Source of the DNA: Rhizobacter sp. | Lineage (GTDB): Bacteria; Pseudomonadota; Gammaproteobacteria; Burkholderiales; Burkholderiaceae_C | Direction: 5' to 3' | DNA: 64,000 nucleotides | Assembly: GCA_021153565.1 (NCBI GenBank) | Contig: JAJKJU010000006.1 | Span: 1 to 64,000, forward strand | Shown: positions 1-9,447 of the stretch, piece by piece | Layout: each line of letters starts with the position of its first letter | How positions within the stretch are numbered: position 1 is the first letter of the stretch | The notes under the pieces: model-generated | Databases searched by the model: none | Seen by the model: the letters and a program-made list of their open reading frames with translations, nothing else | What the model was told of the DNA's origin: nothing | Made by a program: the position numbers and the translations under genes

Positions 1-337
1 ACTGGTGCATCAACTCCGACAACAGCACGCTCGGCAGATCGGCCACATTGGCCGTGAGCATGATGGCTCGCGTGAAGCGATGCAGGCGATCGGCGATGGC
101 GACGTTCTCTTGTCCGTGACGGATCATCTCCATCACTTTCAGCTCCATGGCCTTGAGCTTGTCGCGCAGCATTTCCATTTGCCGCTCCTGCAGCGACACC
201 GCCCGCTGGCCATGCGGGCTCGTGAGCTGGATGCTTGCGAGCAGCTCTGCCTGCCGCTCGAAAAATCCGGGCGTGTTGGCAAGATAGTTGGCGATGTCCA
301 GCTCGGTGATCCCTTGTATGCCTGATGCCGTGCTCAC
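1..337 (-). CDS. DUF484 family protein, 3' part cut off by the window edge
   Basis: The reverse strand encodes the first 112 residues of a DUF484 protein, including the family-typical stretch [16 protein letters not shown] near the N-terminus and a following [13 protein letters not shown] helix that is probably coiled coil. The GTG start at 337 overlaps the dapF stop codon by 4 bases (GTGA), so the two are translationally coupled. In many proteobacteria DUF484 sits between dapF and the recombinase gene xerC, which would lie just outside the window; its biochemical role is not established. The C-terminal GAF-like part is missing only because the window ends. Confidence 0.85.
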   Translation of the reverse strand, partial: MSTASGIQGITELDIANYLANTPGFFERQAELLASIQLTSPHGQRAVSLQERQMEMLRDKLKAMELKVMEMIRHGQENVAIADRLHRFTRAIMLTANVADLPSVLLSELMHQ

Positions 338-1185
338 AGTTCGATTTCTCCTTCAAAGACGGTTTGTGCGGGGCCGGTCATCAGCACATGGCTGTCGCCG
401 CCTTGCCATTCGATGGTGAGGCGCCCGCCGCGCGTGTCGACGTCGACACGCTGGTTCAAGAGCCCGAGGCGGATTCCCGCGACCACGGCCGCGCAAGAAC
501 CTGTGCCGCAGGCGAGTGTTTCGCCGGCGCCGCGCTCATGCACGCGCAGCTTGATGTGATCGCGGTCCACGATCTGCATGAAGCCCGCGTTGACGCGTCG
601 CGCGAATCGCGTGTGCGCTTCGATCATCGGGCCTTGCGACGCGACCACGCCGGAATCCACGTCCGCCACCACCTGAACCGCGTGCGGGTTGCCCATGGAT
701 AGCACGGCCAGGTCGACGTCGTAATCGCCGAGCGACACGGGCCATTGCTCGAAATTGCCCACGCGCCGCGGCGTGAGACCCGTGGGGTCGAAGGGAATCT
801 TGTCGTGCGCGAACACCGGTGCATTCATATCGACCGTCACACGGCCGTCGGGCTGCAGGCGCAACTCGAGCAGGCTGTTCATGGTCTCGACGCGGATCGT
901 GTCCTTGTCCGTCAGGCCCTTCGAACGCACGTAGCGCACGAAGCAGCGTGCGCCGTTGCCGCATTGCTCGACCTCGTCGCCGGTGTTGTTGAAGATGCGA
1001 TAGCGGAAGTCGACGCCCGGCGTGTTGCTGCGCTCGACGACGAGGATCTGGTCCGCGCCTATGCCGAAACGGCGGTCGCCCAGGATGCGGTATTGCTCGG
1101 GGGTTAGATCGATGCGTGTATGTGTTGCATCGAGCACGACAAAGTCGTTGCCCGCGCCGTGCATCTTTGTGAAGTGGAGTCGCAT
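334..1185 (-). CDS. dapF: diaminopimelate epimerase
   Basis: Cytosolic, cofactor-independent epimerase that converts LL- to meso-diaminopimelate for lysine and peptidoglycan synthesis. The 283-residue length is typical. The start [15 protein letters not shown] is the standard N-terminus; the frame stays open upstream, but that extension is low-complexity and runs into a repeat. Both catalytic cysteines are visible, in EQCGNGARC and in ACGTGSCAA. It is followed, with a 4-base overlap, by the DUF484 gene. lysA, the next step of the same pathway, is encoded far away at 54.3 kb. Confidence 0.97.
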   Translation of the reverse strand: MRLHFTKMHGAGNDFVVLDATHTRIDLTPEQYRILGDRRFGIGADQILVVERSNTPGVDFRYRIFNNTGDEVEQCGNGARCFVRYVRSKGLTDKDTIRVETMNSLLELRLQPDGRVTVDMNAPVFAHDKIPFDPTGLTPRRVGNFEQWPVSLGDYDVDLAVLSMGNPHAVQVVADVDSGVVASQGPMIEAHTRFARRVNAGFMQIVDRDHIKLRVHERGAGETLACGTGSCAAVVAGIRLGLLNQRVDVDTRGGRLTIEWQGGDSHVLMTGPAQTVFEGEIEL

Positions 1186-1256
1186 GCCTGGATTATCCGG
1201 GAGCGACGCGGCCAGAGGGGGGCACGTGCGTCGCTTCAACGCATCGCACGGACTCG

Positions 1257-1370
1257 CTCCCTCTTTCCCGGTTGGGGTGAGGGCTGCGGCCGTTGAATCG
1301 ATGGCCTCGTTCGTTCCACCTCCATCGCCCTCACCCCCGCCCTCCCAGAGGGTCCCAGAGGGAAAGGGAG
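1257..1370. repeat. imperfect inverted repeat of REP/MITE type
   Basis: The stretch 1257-1283 (starting CTCCCTCTTTCCCGG and ending GGGGTGAGGG) is repeated in inverted orientation at 1327-1370, with an extra GGGTCCCAGAGGG insertion in the right arm. The arms flank about 45 bases. It lies in the 414-base gap between dapF and the next gene, in which I see no coding sequence. The CCCTCACCCC/CTCCC composition resembles intergenic palindromes common in high-G+C proteobacteria. Only one copy is visible in this window. Confidence 0.6.
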
Positions 1371-1599
1371 CAATACAGGTCGATGGCTTGTCCGAGCCCA
1401 TCTTTTTGATGGCTGCATGACAGCACGCGCGGGCATTCGACATGCCCGCCGAGCCCCCTCTCTTAGGGGGCCGGCATCCGGACAGCCGGTTTGACAGGGG
1501 TTCTCGCTGCCACTATTCATTGAATGTGGGGGCACGAACGGCAGCGAGCCGGTTGTGCTCCCTTTTTTGCCTGTGGGGTTTCGACAGGAGGAGAGCAAC

Positions 1600-2709
1600 A
1601 TGACATCACATCGATTGATCCAACTCGCCCTCGCCATGGGTGGCCTGTGCTGCCTGGTCGCGCCGGCCTACGGTGTCGAGTTCAGGGCCGATGGGCTCGT
1701 GAGCGATGACATCGCGTTGCACCCGGCCCAGGTGGAGGACAAAGGCCTTGTGAACGCCTGGGGAATGTCCTTTTCACCGATGAGTCCCTTCTGGGTCTCG
1801 TCCGCCGATGGCGGCAACTCCGGGGTCTACCGTGTGAATCCGACGACGCAGGCCACGACCAAGGAGCCTCTTACCGTCAGCATCGTCGGCAACCCGACCG
1901 GGCAGGTGTTCAACGGCAACACTGCAGCCTTTCATAACGATCGCTTCCTCTTCGTCAGTGAAGATGGGACCGTGTCCGGGTGGCGAGGTGCGCTGGGTAC
2001 GACCGCCGAAACCCTTGTGGCGGGGAGTGCTGGCAACAGCTACAAAGGCGCGGCCTACGCCACGATCGGCCTCAACAGCTATCTGTACGCCACCAATTTC
2101 TCTGCAGGAAAGATCGACGTCTTCAAAGGCGACGGCGGGTCGCCGACGCTCACAGGCAACTTCACTGATCCGACAGTTCCCGCGGGATACGCGCCCTTCA
2201 ACATCCAACTCCTGGGCAGTAGCCTGTACGTGACCTACGTAAAGCAAACCGCCGACAAAGCCGACGAGGTCGCCGGCGCGGGATTGGGGATGGTCGACGA
2301 GTTCGATCTGCAAGGCAACCTGGTAGGACGTGTCGCAACCGGCGGCACGCTCAATGCGCCCTGGGGTCTGGCTATCGCGCCCGGAACTTTCGGCTCCTGG
2401 GCCGGTGCGCTGCTCGTAGGCAACTTCGGTGACGGCCGCATCAATGCGTTCGATGCGAGCACACATTCCTTCCTGGGCCAAGTGCTCGCTGACGGTGGGG
2501 CGCCGCTCGAAATCGACGGTCTGTGGGCCATCTCTCCCGGCAACGGCATCGGGGCAGGAAGCATTCAATCGCTGTACTTCACCGCGGGGCCGGCCGAGGA
2601 AACGCATGGCTTGTTCGGCGTGCTCACGCTAGTGCCCGAGCCGTCGACCACCGCGATGGTCGCCTTGGGCCTGACGCTGATCGCCGCTTTCGCGCGACGT
2701 CGGCACTGA
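1600..2709 (+). CDS. TIGR03118-type protein with PEP-CTERM sorting signal
   Basis: A 369-residue exported protein. Residues 1-24 form a signal peptide (MTSHRLIQLALAMGGLCC then a small-residue cleavage region ending AYG). The body, with segments such as KGLVNAWGMSFSP and LNAPWGLAIAP, matches the TIGR03118 family and probably forms a beta-propeller. The C-terminus carries a PEP-CTERM signal: VPEPSTTAMVALG, a hydrophobic helix and the basic tail ARRRH, which in other bacteria is recognised by an exosortase. An AGGAGGA ribosome-binding site lies 9 bases before the ATG at 1600; an ATG-less upstream extension in the same frame is less likely. No exosortase gene is in the window. The substrate or function is unknown. 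Confidence 0.8.
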   Translation: MTSHRLIQLALAMGGLCCLVAPAYGVEFRADGLVSDDIALHPAQVEDKGLVNAWGMSFSPMSPFWVSSADGGNSGVYRVNPTTQATTKEPLTVSIVGNPTGQVFNGNTAAFHNDRFLFVSEDGTVSGWRGALGTTAETLVAGSAGNSYKGAAYATIGLNSYLYATNFSAGKIDVFKGDGGSPTLTGNFTDPTVPAGYAPFNIQLLGSSLYVTYVKQTADKADEVAGAGLGMVDEFDLQGNLVGRVATGGTLNAPWGLAIAPGTFGSWAGALLVGNFGDGRINAFDASTHSFLGQVLADGGAPLEIDGLWAISPGNGIGAGSIQSLYFTAGPAEETHGLFGVLTLVPEPSTTAMVALGLTLIAAFARRRH

Positions 2710-2716
2710 CATGCCC

Positions 2717-2749
2717 GCATGGCGCGAACGATCCTCGTTCGCGCCATGC
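2717..2749 (+). terminator. hairpin terminator after the TIGR03118 gene
   Basis: A perfect 15-bp stem (GCATGGCGCGAACGA, loop TCC, then its complement) begins 8 bases after the stop codon and is followed by GTCTTTCGTTT. The T-run is interrupted, so termination strength is uncertain. Confidence 0.65.
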
Positions 2750-2877
2750 GTCTTTCGTTTGCATCCAAGGCAAAGCGCGTGTGTCTACCGCCTGCGGGTC
2801 AGCGTGTAGATGCTGCGTGCCCATTTCAGACCCGAGTTGCGCAAGCAGTCCGCGGATTAGGATCAGGCTTAGGCTTA

Positions 2878-3045
2878 GAGGCTGAGAGTATTTCGATCAT
2901 GCCCGCTCATCACGCCAAAAGCCCCCTGCTCGTCGTTGCAAATGCTCGCCATAGCCCGCCATAGCCAAGCTATGGCTGCGCTTTGCGCCTAGATCAGGCG
3001 CCTTTTGACGTGCTGCTCGGACACGTTCGAAATACTCTCAGCCTC
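2878..3045. repeat. palindromic intergenic repeat, full copy (copy 1 of 4)
   Basis: 168 bp bounded by GAGGCTGAGAGTATTTCGA at the left and its exact inverse at the right. The two arms stay similar for roughly 35-40 bases (CCCG..CA..CACG.CAAAAG on both sides) and the centre contains the small palindrome CCATAGC-CAA-GCTATGG. The right end abuts the stop codon of the PanE-like gene at 3046. Related copies lie at 12687, 24946 and 33865. There is no plausible gene inside. This fills most of the 336-base gap 2710-3045. Confidence 0.85.
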
Positions 3046-4032
3046 TTAGGCGAGACCGCGCACGCGGGCCATCAGGCGAACAAGTCCCAGCAGTGAATCG
3101 AGGTGCGGCGTCGCAAGCTTCAGATGGTCCCCGATCTCCTTGACCGAGCCCACCAGTGCATCGATTTCCAGCGGCCGACCTGCTTCCACGTCCTGCAGCA
3201 TCGAGGTCTTGAACGCGCCCAGCTTGCGAGTCACCTCGTGCCGTTGTTGCGGGGTCTGGTCGATGGGAAGACCAATGCGGCCACCGATCGTGTTGGCCTC
3301 GATCATCACCGCACGGCAGAAGTCGCGTACCAGCGGATCGTCGAGCACGAGGTCGGCCGTTGCGCCGGTCAATGCCGACACAGGGTTCATCGTCATGTTG
3401 CCCCACAGTTTGAACCAGATGTCGCGCTGGATGCGATCGCTTGCCGTGACGGCGAAGCCGGCGCGCGTGAGCAAGGCTGCCAGGCCTTCGACACGCGAAG
3501 ACATGCCACCACGCGGCTCGCCGATGACGAGCCCGTTCCCCATCACGTGATGCACCCGTGCAGGCGCCGGCGCGGCGCTGCTGGCGTGCACGACGCAGCC
3601 GATCACGTGGCGGATGGGGATCGCGTTGCGCACCACATCGCCCGCATCCACCGACTGCAGATGCAGCCCATCGCACTCGCCGCCCAGTCCGTCGAAGAAC
3701 CACCAAGGCACGCCATTCATTGCGACAAGAACCATGGTGTCGGGATGAAGAAGTTGGCGCACTGCAGGCGCGACGGCGGCGAGTGCCGGGCCCTTTACGG
3801 CGACGATGACGAGATCTTGCAGTCCGAGTTCCGCGGGGTCTGCGCTGGCTCGCAACTCGACGCGCCTGGTCGTGCCGTCGCTGTCGACCTGCAATCCGTC
3901 GCGTTTCAATGCGGCCAGCGTGTCGCCACGGGCCAGCGCAGTCAACTCGATCTCCCCTGCTGGAATGCGCGACCCAAGCCATCCGGCGAACAAGCCGCCG
4001 ATGGCGCCTGCGCCGACGATGCATATTTTCAT
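3046..4032 (-). CDS. 2-dehydropantoate 2-reductase family protein (PanE/ApbA-like)
   Basis: 328 residues. The N-terminus MKICIVGAGAIGGLFAGWLG is an NADPH-binding Rossmann motif (GxGxxG), and the C-terminal domain has KLWGNMTMNPVSALTG, whose lysine corresponds to the catalytic lysine of ketopantoate reductases. PanE itself reduces ketopantoate to pantoate for coenzyme A synthesis, but the family has several paralogues per genome in Burkholderiales with other 2-oxo acid substrates, so the exact substrate is open. A GGAGAA ribosome-binding site precedes the ATG at 4032; an upstream in-frame extension overlapping the next gene is unlikely. It follows the YbdK-like gene by 32 bases and is probably the third gene of that unit. 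Its stop codon touches repeat copy 1. Confidence 0.85.
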   Translation of the reverse strand: MKICIVGAGAIGGLFAGWLGSRIPAGEIELTALARGDTLAALKRDGLQVDSDGTTRRVELRASADPAELGLQDLVIVAVKGPALAAVAPAVRQLLHPDTMVLVAMNGVPWWFFDGLGGECDGLHLQSVDAGDVVRNAIPIRHVIGCVVHASSAAPAPARVHHVMGNGLVIGEPRGGMSSRVEGLAALLTRAGFAVTASDRIQRDIWFKLWGNMTMNPVSALTGATADLVLDDPLVRDFCRAVMIEANTIGGRIGLPIDQTPQQRHEVTRKLGAFKTSMLQDVEAGRPLEIDALVGSVKEIGDHLKLATPHLDSLLGLVRLMARVRGLA

Positions 4033-4064
4033 GATCGGTTCTCCATCTGTCTTGAAAAGGCGGT

Positions 4065-5177
4065 TCAGCCCATCCAGCGCTCTGTCGCCCATTCGACCAC
4101 GGCAGGCAAGGGCAGGCCGACGCGCCGTTGCTGCCGCAGGCCGGCAGCGTCGTTGCCCGCGAACAGGCTGTCGCGCAGCAAGTTGCTCGCGTTCAGTGCG
4201 CGCAAGTCGAGCGCATGTTCATCGATGCGCGCCAGGGTGCGCAAGATGTCATCGCGCAGCTTGTGGCGCTCCTTGGTCTTCGGGTCCACGATCTCGCCGT
4301 CGAGGCCGAAACGGCAGGCCTGGAAACGGTTGAAGGTGTAGACGAGGTAGTCGTCTTCTGCAGGTTCGAAGGGCTTTTCTTCGCGCAAATAGCGGCAAAG
4401 GCATTGCAGGTAGCACGCCAATGCCGCGGCCTTGTCGACCGTGAGAGGTGTGTCGCAGACGCGCAGTTCGATGGTGCCGAATTCGGGCTTGGGCCGGATG
4501 TCCCAATAGAAGTCTTTCATCGACTGCACGACGCCGGTGCTCGTCATCTTGTCGAAGTAGTGGCCGAAGTCGTCCCAAGTCAGCGCGAAGGGCGCGCGGC
4601 CCGACAACGGAAAGGCGAACACCGAGTTGAGCCGGGCCGAATCGAAGCCCGTGTCCGTACCCTGAACGAAGGGCGACGATGCCGACAGCGCGATGAAGTG
4701 CGGCACGTAACGTGACAGTGCATGCAGGAGCCACAGCGCCGTGTCGCCGTTCTCGCAGCCCACGTGCACATGTTGTCCGAACACAGTGAACTGTTTGGCG
4801 AGGTAGCCGTACAGCTCGCTGATGTAGTGGAAGCGCTCGGTCGGGTAGATCTGCTGCGCGCTCCAATGCTGGTAGGGGTGTGTGCCGCCGCCGGCGATTC
4901 CGATGTTTAGCTTGCGCGCGCCGTCAGACAACTGCCGGCGCAAGTCTTTCAGTTCGTCGAGCAGCGGGCCGTGCTCGGTCTGGATGGACGAGCCGATCTC
5001 GATCATGCTCCGCGTGATCTCAGGCTTTACATCCCAGGCGCCGCTGTGGTTGGCGAGGACGCGCAAGAGGTCCTCGGCCTGCGGCGCGAGGTCGAAGTCG
5101 TGCGTGCTGACGAGCTGCAGCTCGAGTTCGACGCCGAGCGTGAGTGGTGCAGACGGTGTAAAGGCGGCGAGGCTCAT
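4065..5177 (-). CDS. YbdK-type carboxylate-amine ligase (GCS2 family)
   Basis: 370 residues of the glutamate-cysteine ligase 2 fold, with the family's [10 protein letters not shown] start, [24 protein letters not shown] and the [10 protein letters not shown] segment that contributes to the active site. Members of this family, such as E. coli YbdK, have only weak glutamate-cysteine ligase activity in vitro and their physiological substrate is not settled. Its start overlaps the stop of the antiporter gene by 4 bases (ATGA), showing co-transcription and translational coupling. Together with the antiporter and the PanE-like reductase it forms a three-gene unit. Confidence 0.9.
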   Translation of the reverse strand: MSLAAFTPSAPLTLGVELELQLVSTHDFDLAPQAEDLLRVLANHSGAWDVKPEITRSMIEIGSSIQTEHGPLLDELKDLRRQLSDGARKLNIGIAGGGTHPYQHWSAQQIYPTERFHYISELYGYLAKQFTVFGQHVHVGCENGDTALWLLHALSRYVPHFIALSASSPFVQGTDTGFDSARLNSVFAFPLSGRAPFALTWDDFGHYFDKMTSTGVVQSMKDFYWDIRPKPEFGTIELRVCDTPLTVDKAAALACYLQCLCRYLREEKPFEPAEDDYLVYTFNRFQACRFGLDGEIVDPKTKERHKLRDDILRTLARIDEHALDLRALNASNLLRDSLFAGNDAAGLRQQRRVGLPLPAVVEWATERWMG

Positions 5178-6421
5178 ATGCTGGGCTCCGTCTCAGATTC
5201 GCGGGCGATTTGCTTGAGCGCGAAGGTGGTCCACAAGGGCCCTGTCAATTGCATCAAGGTGGTAGCGGCAAGCAAAGCCTGCAATGCCCATTTGTCCACA
5301 CCCGGGAACTGCGACGCCCAGATGAAAGTATCAGCAGCCAGCAGCACAGCAAGACTGCTCATTGGTTGCAGCGCGAGGATGAGTGCGCCCGATTGGCGCC
5401 AGCCGAGTCCGCTGGGTTTGGCGAGCAGCAGCACGGCGATGGCCTTTCCGGCGGCGCGTGCCACGATGATCGCGAGCACCGAGGGCCACAGCGTCCCGAT
5501 GTGATCGAGCGTGAGCAGCAGGCCCAGGGAAATGAAGAGCACGACACCGAGTGCGGCTCCTGCCGATCCGAGCTGCGGCTCGACAGTGAGGCCATGCCGC
5601 ATGCGGGAGCGGGCCACCACGCCGGCGACGAGCAATGCAAGCAAAGGCGACAGGGTCCATTGCACAGCAAGCATGCTCGCGATGGTGACGACCGCGATTT
5701 GCAGCACAGGCATCGTGCCTGTACCGTGCACGCGCCTGGCCAGCAGGTCGAGCAACAGGCCGCACACGGCGCCGAGCAGGAAGGAACCGGCCACGACGTA
5801 AAGAGCACCAGTGCCCGTCGAGACGAGGTCGTGTTCAGCTGACGCAGCGAACACGCGCCAGACCCTGAGGCTCAGCATTGCCATCACGCTGTTGATTGCG
5901 GTCATGAGCAAGAGCCGCTCGGTGACTTGTCCGCGCGGTCGGATATCGTGCAGCACCGCGAGCGTGATAACGGGCGAGGTGGACATCGCGACGATGCCCG
6001 CCACGGCCGCAGAGAGCATCGGCACCCCGAGCCAGTTCAGCAAGAACGTCACGGCAGAGCCGGCGAGCGCGCCTTCGAGCAGGCAGGTCACGGCGAGCGA
6101 TGGGTTGTCAATGAGCCAGCGTGGCCGAATGCGCGTGCCAAGCTCGAACACCAGGACGCCGATCGCGAGATCTATGAGCGGCTTCCAGGTGTCGAGCTCC
6201 GCGCGCTCGAGAATGCGCAGCACGAGGGGGCTCGCGAGCACGCCCACCAGCATGTGCCCACAAGGCCGCGGCAATCTTATGTAGCGGTGCAGCAAGTCGG
6301 CCAGCACGACGGCAAACACCATCAGCAAGGCCAGGCCCAGCACCGGGTCGGCCAGGCGCAGCACCTCTAGCATCCACGCAGGCAAGTCGGCAATGCTCGC
6401 CAGGAAGGTCAGGTCGGTCAT
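5174..6421 (-). CDS. cation:proton antiporter (CPA2/KefB-like membrane domain)
   Basis: 415 residues, almost entirely hydrophobic, with about 11-12 predicted membrane spans. The first third contains [18 protein letters not shown] and [14 protein letters not shown], the layout of Na+/H+ exchanger domains of the CPA2 family. No TrkA-N or other soluble regulatory domain is attached. It probably exchanges K+ or Na+ for protons across the inner membrane; ion specificity cannot be read from the sequence. It is the first gene of the antiporter-ybdK-panE-like unit. Confidence 0.85.
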   Translation of the reverse strand: MTDLTFLASIADLPAWMLEVLRLADPVLGLALLMVFAVVLADLLHRYIRLPRPCGHMLVGVLASPLVLRILERAELDTWKPLIDLAIGVLVFELGTRIRPRWLIDNPSLAVTCLLEGALAGSAVTFLLNWLGVPMLSAAVAGIVAMSTSPVITLAVLHDIRPRGQVTERLLLMTAINSVMAMLSLRVWRVFAASAEHDLVSTGTGALYVVAGSFLLGAVCGLLLDLLARRVHGTGTMPVLQIAVVTIASMLAVQWTLSPLLALLVAGVVARSRMRHGLTVEPQLGSAGAALGVVLFISLGLLLTLDHIGTLWPSVLAIIVARAAGKAIAVLLLAKPSGLGWRQSGALILALQPMSSLAVLLAADTFIWASQFPGVDKWALQALLAATTLMQLTGPLWTTFALKQIARESETEPSI

Positions 6422-6635
6422 AGGGGGCGCAGCTTACGCAAATTCGAGCCCCGCACGGTAACCGATGCCGTGACCAGCCGATGGGCACGCATCTCGTGCC
6501 GGGCTATCAATGTCCGGGAAAACTGTCTGGACGGACTGACAGGCGAAGCAGAAGGTCGCGTTGCCGCTCCGCTATCGGCGGCGATGCGCGCCACCTGTCA
6601 GCATGCCTGCGTTGTTTTATCGGACCTCAGGGACT

Positions 6636-6663
6636 CTTGAATCCTCCACAATCACCCTTATTT
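6636..6663 (+). promoter_or_regulatory. probable sigma-32 (heat-shock) promoter of htpG
   Basis: CTTGAA at 6636-6641 matches the sigma-32 -35 element exactly. CCTTATTT at 6656-6663 matches 6 of 8 positions of the CCCCATTT -10 element, with a 14-base spacer. It lies 50 bases before the htpG ATG, in the 291-base gap between the antiporter and htpG. The -10 match is imperfect. Confidence 0.6.
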
Positions 6664-6712
6664 TGTCGTGCGCGGCCGGGTTTCTTGCGGCCATAGACAT
6701 CACGGGACGATC

Positions 6713-8593
6713 ATGGAAAAACAAACGCTTTCCTTCCAGGCCGAGGTCAAGCAGATCCTGCACCTCGTTACGCACTCGCTGTATTCGAACAAGGAGATCT
6801 TTCTACGCGAGCTGATCTCCAACGCGTCAGACGCCTGCGACAAGCTGCGCTTCGAGGCGCTGAACAAGCCCGAGCTCTACGAAGACCAGCCCAATCTTGA
6901 GGTGCGAGTGAGCTTCGACCCCGCGGCGAAGACGATCACCATCGTCGACAACGGCATCGGGCTGTCGTCGGCTGAGGCGGTGGCCAACCTGGGCACCATC
7001 GCCAAGAGCGGCACGCGCGAGTTCATGGCCGCACTCGAAGGCGACCAGAAGAAGAATGCGCAGCTCATCGGACAGTTCGGCGTGGGTTTCTACAGTGGCT
7101 TCATCGTGGCCGACCGAATCACGGTCGAATCGCGCCGGGCAGGATTGCCAACGGAAGAGGGTGTTCGCTGGAGTTCGGAAGGTGCCGGCGACTTCGAGGT
7201 GGAGACTATCGCGCGTTCAGCACGCGGCACATCCGTCACGCTGCATCTGCGCGACGGCGAGGACGAGTTCCTGAGCGGATGGAAGCTCAAGTCCATCATC
7301 GGAAAGTATTCCGACCATATCTCACTGCCCATCCTCATGCAAAAGGAAGAGTGGGATGCCGAGGCGCAAAAGCAGGTCACGCGCGACGAATGGGCGTCTG
7401 TGAACAAGGCGGCGGCGCTGTGGACGCGCAACAAGAACGACATCACGCCTGAGCAGTACAACGAGTTCTACAAGCAAATCAGCTACGACAGCGAGCCGCC
7501 GCTGGCCTATACGCACAACCGGGTCGAAGGCCGCAGCGAGTACACGCAGCTGCTCTTCATTCCTGCCAAGGCCCCATTCGACCTGTGGAACCGCGACAAG
7601 CGCGGCGGCGTGAAGCTGTACGTCAAGCGTGTCTTCATCATGGATGACGCCGAGGCGCTCATGCCGGTGTACCTGCGCTTCGTCAAAGGCGTGATCGACA
7701 GTGCCGACTTGCCGCTCAACGTCTCGCGCGAGTTGCTACAGGAAAGCCGCGATGTGAAGGCGATCCGCGAAGGCTCGACCAAACGCGTGCTGTCGATGCT
7801 CGAATCGCTGGCCGACAGTGAAGACTCTGCTGAAAAGGCCAAGTACGCCGCTTTCTGGAAGGACTTCGGCGGGGTCCTCAAGGAGGGCATCGGGGAGGAC
7901 CACGCCAATCAGGAGCGGCTTGCCAAACTGCTTCGGTTCGCGTCCACGCATGCCGACCAAAGCGTAAGCTTTGCAGATTATCTCGGTCGCATGAAAGAAG
8001 GGCAGGAGGCCATCTACTACATCACTGCCGACAGCCTGGCGGCCGCCAGGAGCAGCCCGCAACTCGAAATCTTCCGCAAGAAGGGAATCGAGGTGTTGCT
8101 GCTCGTCGATCGTGTGGACGAGTGGATGCTGAGCCACCTCTACGAGTTCGACGGCAAGGCGCTGCAAAGCGTCGCCAAGGGCTCAGTAGATCTTGGCAAT
8201 CTGCAGGACGAAGCGGAGAAGAAGCAAGCCGAGGAAGCAGCCACTGCGTTCAAGCCAGTGCTCGATCGCTTGAAGGAAGCACTGAAGGACAGGGCGAAGG
8301 ACGTGCGTATCACCACCCGTTTGGTCGACTCACCGGCATGCCTGGTGGTAGTGGAGGGCGACATGAGCGGCCACCTCGCGCGGCTCCTGAAGCAGGCTGG
8401 CCAAGGCGCGCCTGCATCACGCCCGATTCTCGAAGTCAACGCCGAACATGCGCTTGTGAAACGACTCGACGGCAGTGCGCATTTCGACGATCTAGCTCAC
8501 ATCCTTTTTGACCAAGCCTTGCTGGCGGAAGGCGGGCACCTGGAAGATCCGGCGGCCTATGTGCGCCGGGTCAATGCGCTTCTGATGAGCTGA
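6713..8593 (+). CDS. htpG: molecular chaperone HtpG (Hsp90)
   Basis: 626 residues, the usual length for bacterial Hsp90. The N-terminal ATPase has [20 protein letters not shown], the DNGIGLS loop and [11 protein letters not shown] (the GHKL ATP-binding motifs). The middle domain includes the catalytic-arginine region [10 protein letters not shown], and a C-terminal dimerisation domain follows. The ATG at 6713 ([16 protein letters not shown]) is the conserved start; a longer frame upstream would run through the promoter region. HtpG refolds and remodels cytosolic clients together with DnaK. Downstream, a G+C-rich 7-bp hairpin at 8603-8620 without a T-run may weakly terminate transcription. Confidence 0.98.
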   Translation: MEKQTLSFQAEVKQILHLVTHSLYSNKEIFLRELISNASDACDKLRFEALNKPELYEDQPNLEVRVSFDPAAKTITIVDNGIGLSSAEAVANLGTIAKSGTREFMAALEGDQKKNAQLIGQFGVGFYSGFIVADRITVESRRAGLPTEEGVRWSSEGAGDFEVETIARSARGTSVTLHLRDGEDEFLSGWKLKSIIGKYSDHISLPILMQKEEWDAEAQKQVTRDEWASVNKAAALWTRNKNDITPEQYNEFYKQISYDSEPPLAYTHNRVEGRSEYTQLLFIPAKAPFDLWNRDKRGGVKLYVKRVFIMDDAEALMPVYLRFVKGVIDSADLPLNVSRELLQESRDVKAIREGSTKRVLSMLESLADSEDSAEKAKYAAFWKDFGGVLKEGIGEDHANQERLAKLLRFASTHADQSVSFADYLGRMKEGQEAIYYITADSLAAARSSPQLEIFRKKGIEVLLLVDRVDEWMLSHLYEFDGKALQSVAKGSVDLGNLQDEAEKKQAEEAATAFKPVLDRLKEALKDRAKDVRITTRLVDSPACLVVVEGDMSGHLARLLKQAGQGAPASRPILEVNAEHALVKRLDGSAHFDDLAHILFDQALLAEGGHLEDPAAYVRRVNALLMS

Positions 8594-8656
8594 TTTTGAT
8601 AGGGGCCCGAGTCCGGGCCCGATGTCGAAATGAAATAGCTGATTCAGAAATGAATA

Positions 8657-8678
8657 GAGCCGACCCGAAGGTCGGCTC
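8657..8678 (-). terminator. hairpin terminator of the PEP-CTERM gene
   Basis: An 8-bp stem GAGCCGAC/GTCGGCTC with loop CCGAAG lies 25 bases beyond the stop of the minus-strand gene. On that strand it is followed by TATTCATTTC. It is placed between convergent genes and could serve both. Confidence 0.6.
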
Positions 8679-8703
8679 ATATCCCAACTCGAGACTGGAA
8701 TAT

Positions 8704-9315
8704 TCAGTCAGCGCGGCGGCGACGGGCGACAAAGCCCATGATGCCGAGGCCAGCCAACATGAGGGCATAGGTCTCGGGTTCCGGAACAACCGAAACCTTG
8801 ACGCCGACGACGAGGTCGTCATAGTCAGCGTCGACTTTGTAGCCGTCGTTGAAACCGAGGACGAAGTCGTATTCGCCGCCCTTGGTGTACTTTGTTAATG
8901 CGCCATGGTCGAAGGTGCCGAGAACGACGTAGCTTGCGAAGGCAAGCAGGTTGCCGCCGTTTGAAACTTCGCTGCCGTCATCGGCGTCCCGGAACTTGAA
9001 GTCCAGCGGCGAACTGGCGTAGAACGGGCCGTAGGTCGACGGTGCTGCTGCGAGGTTGTTGAAGACCAGGCTGCCGTTGACATAAAACTGATTGATGTGG
9101 GCGGCTTCTTTGCCCAGGAAGGTGGCGGTGATCTGGTCAAGCGGATTGTCCGAAACCAGCTTCGTGTCTTGCAGGCCTGAAGACTGCGGGGCGGTCAAGA
9201 CCGGGGGCGCGTCGTAGTCATCGAAATGGTTTTCCTTCCCGCCGACGAGGCTCACGGTTGCGTTGGCACTGCCAACGATTGCCAGCAGTGCTGCAGCTAG
9301 GAGAGTACGTTTCAT
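8704..9315 (-). CDS. PEP-CTERM sorting domain protein
   Basis: 203 residues. A signal peptide covers about residues 1-19 (MKRTLLAAALLAIVGSANA). The mature part contains many Asp and Asn residues and ends in the PEP-CTERM signal VPEPETYALMLAGLGIMG followed by FVARRRR. This architecture marks proteins transferred to the cell surface or secreted by an exosortase. The body between the two signals has no domain that I recognise. A GAGAAGGGA ribosome-binding site lies just before the ATG at 9315. The C-terminal signal is nearly identical to that of the protein at 31979, so both are probably handled by the same exosortase, which is encoded elsewhere. Confidence 0.85.
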   Translation of the reverse strand: MKRTLLAAALLAIVGSANATVSLVGGKENHFDDYDAPPVLTAPQSSGLQDTKLVSDNPLDQITATFLGKEAAHINQFYVNGSLVFNNLAAAPSTYGPFYASSPLDFKFRDADDGSEVSNGGNLLAFASYVVLGTFDHGALTKYTKGGEYDFVLGFNDGYKVDADYDDLVVGVKVSVVPEPETYALMLAGLGIMGFVARRRRAD

Positions 9316-9447
9316 TTGGTGTGTCCCTTCTCTGAGTTAGTACTCGCATCGGGCTCCTCCCTTTGCGATGGGCGGATGTTAGGTATTACAGAGTCGTAGC
9401 ACATCCCGTGTTCAGGGGGTTTGAAGGGTGTTATAGGGCGGCATCCC

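Noticed and set aside
8603-8620. Hairpin GGGCCCG/CGGGCCC after htpG as a terminator
   Set aside because: No T-run follows on either strand, so it is not called as a rho-independent terminator.
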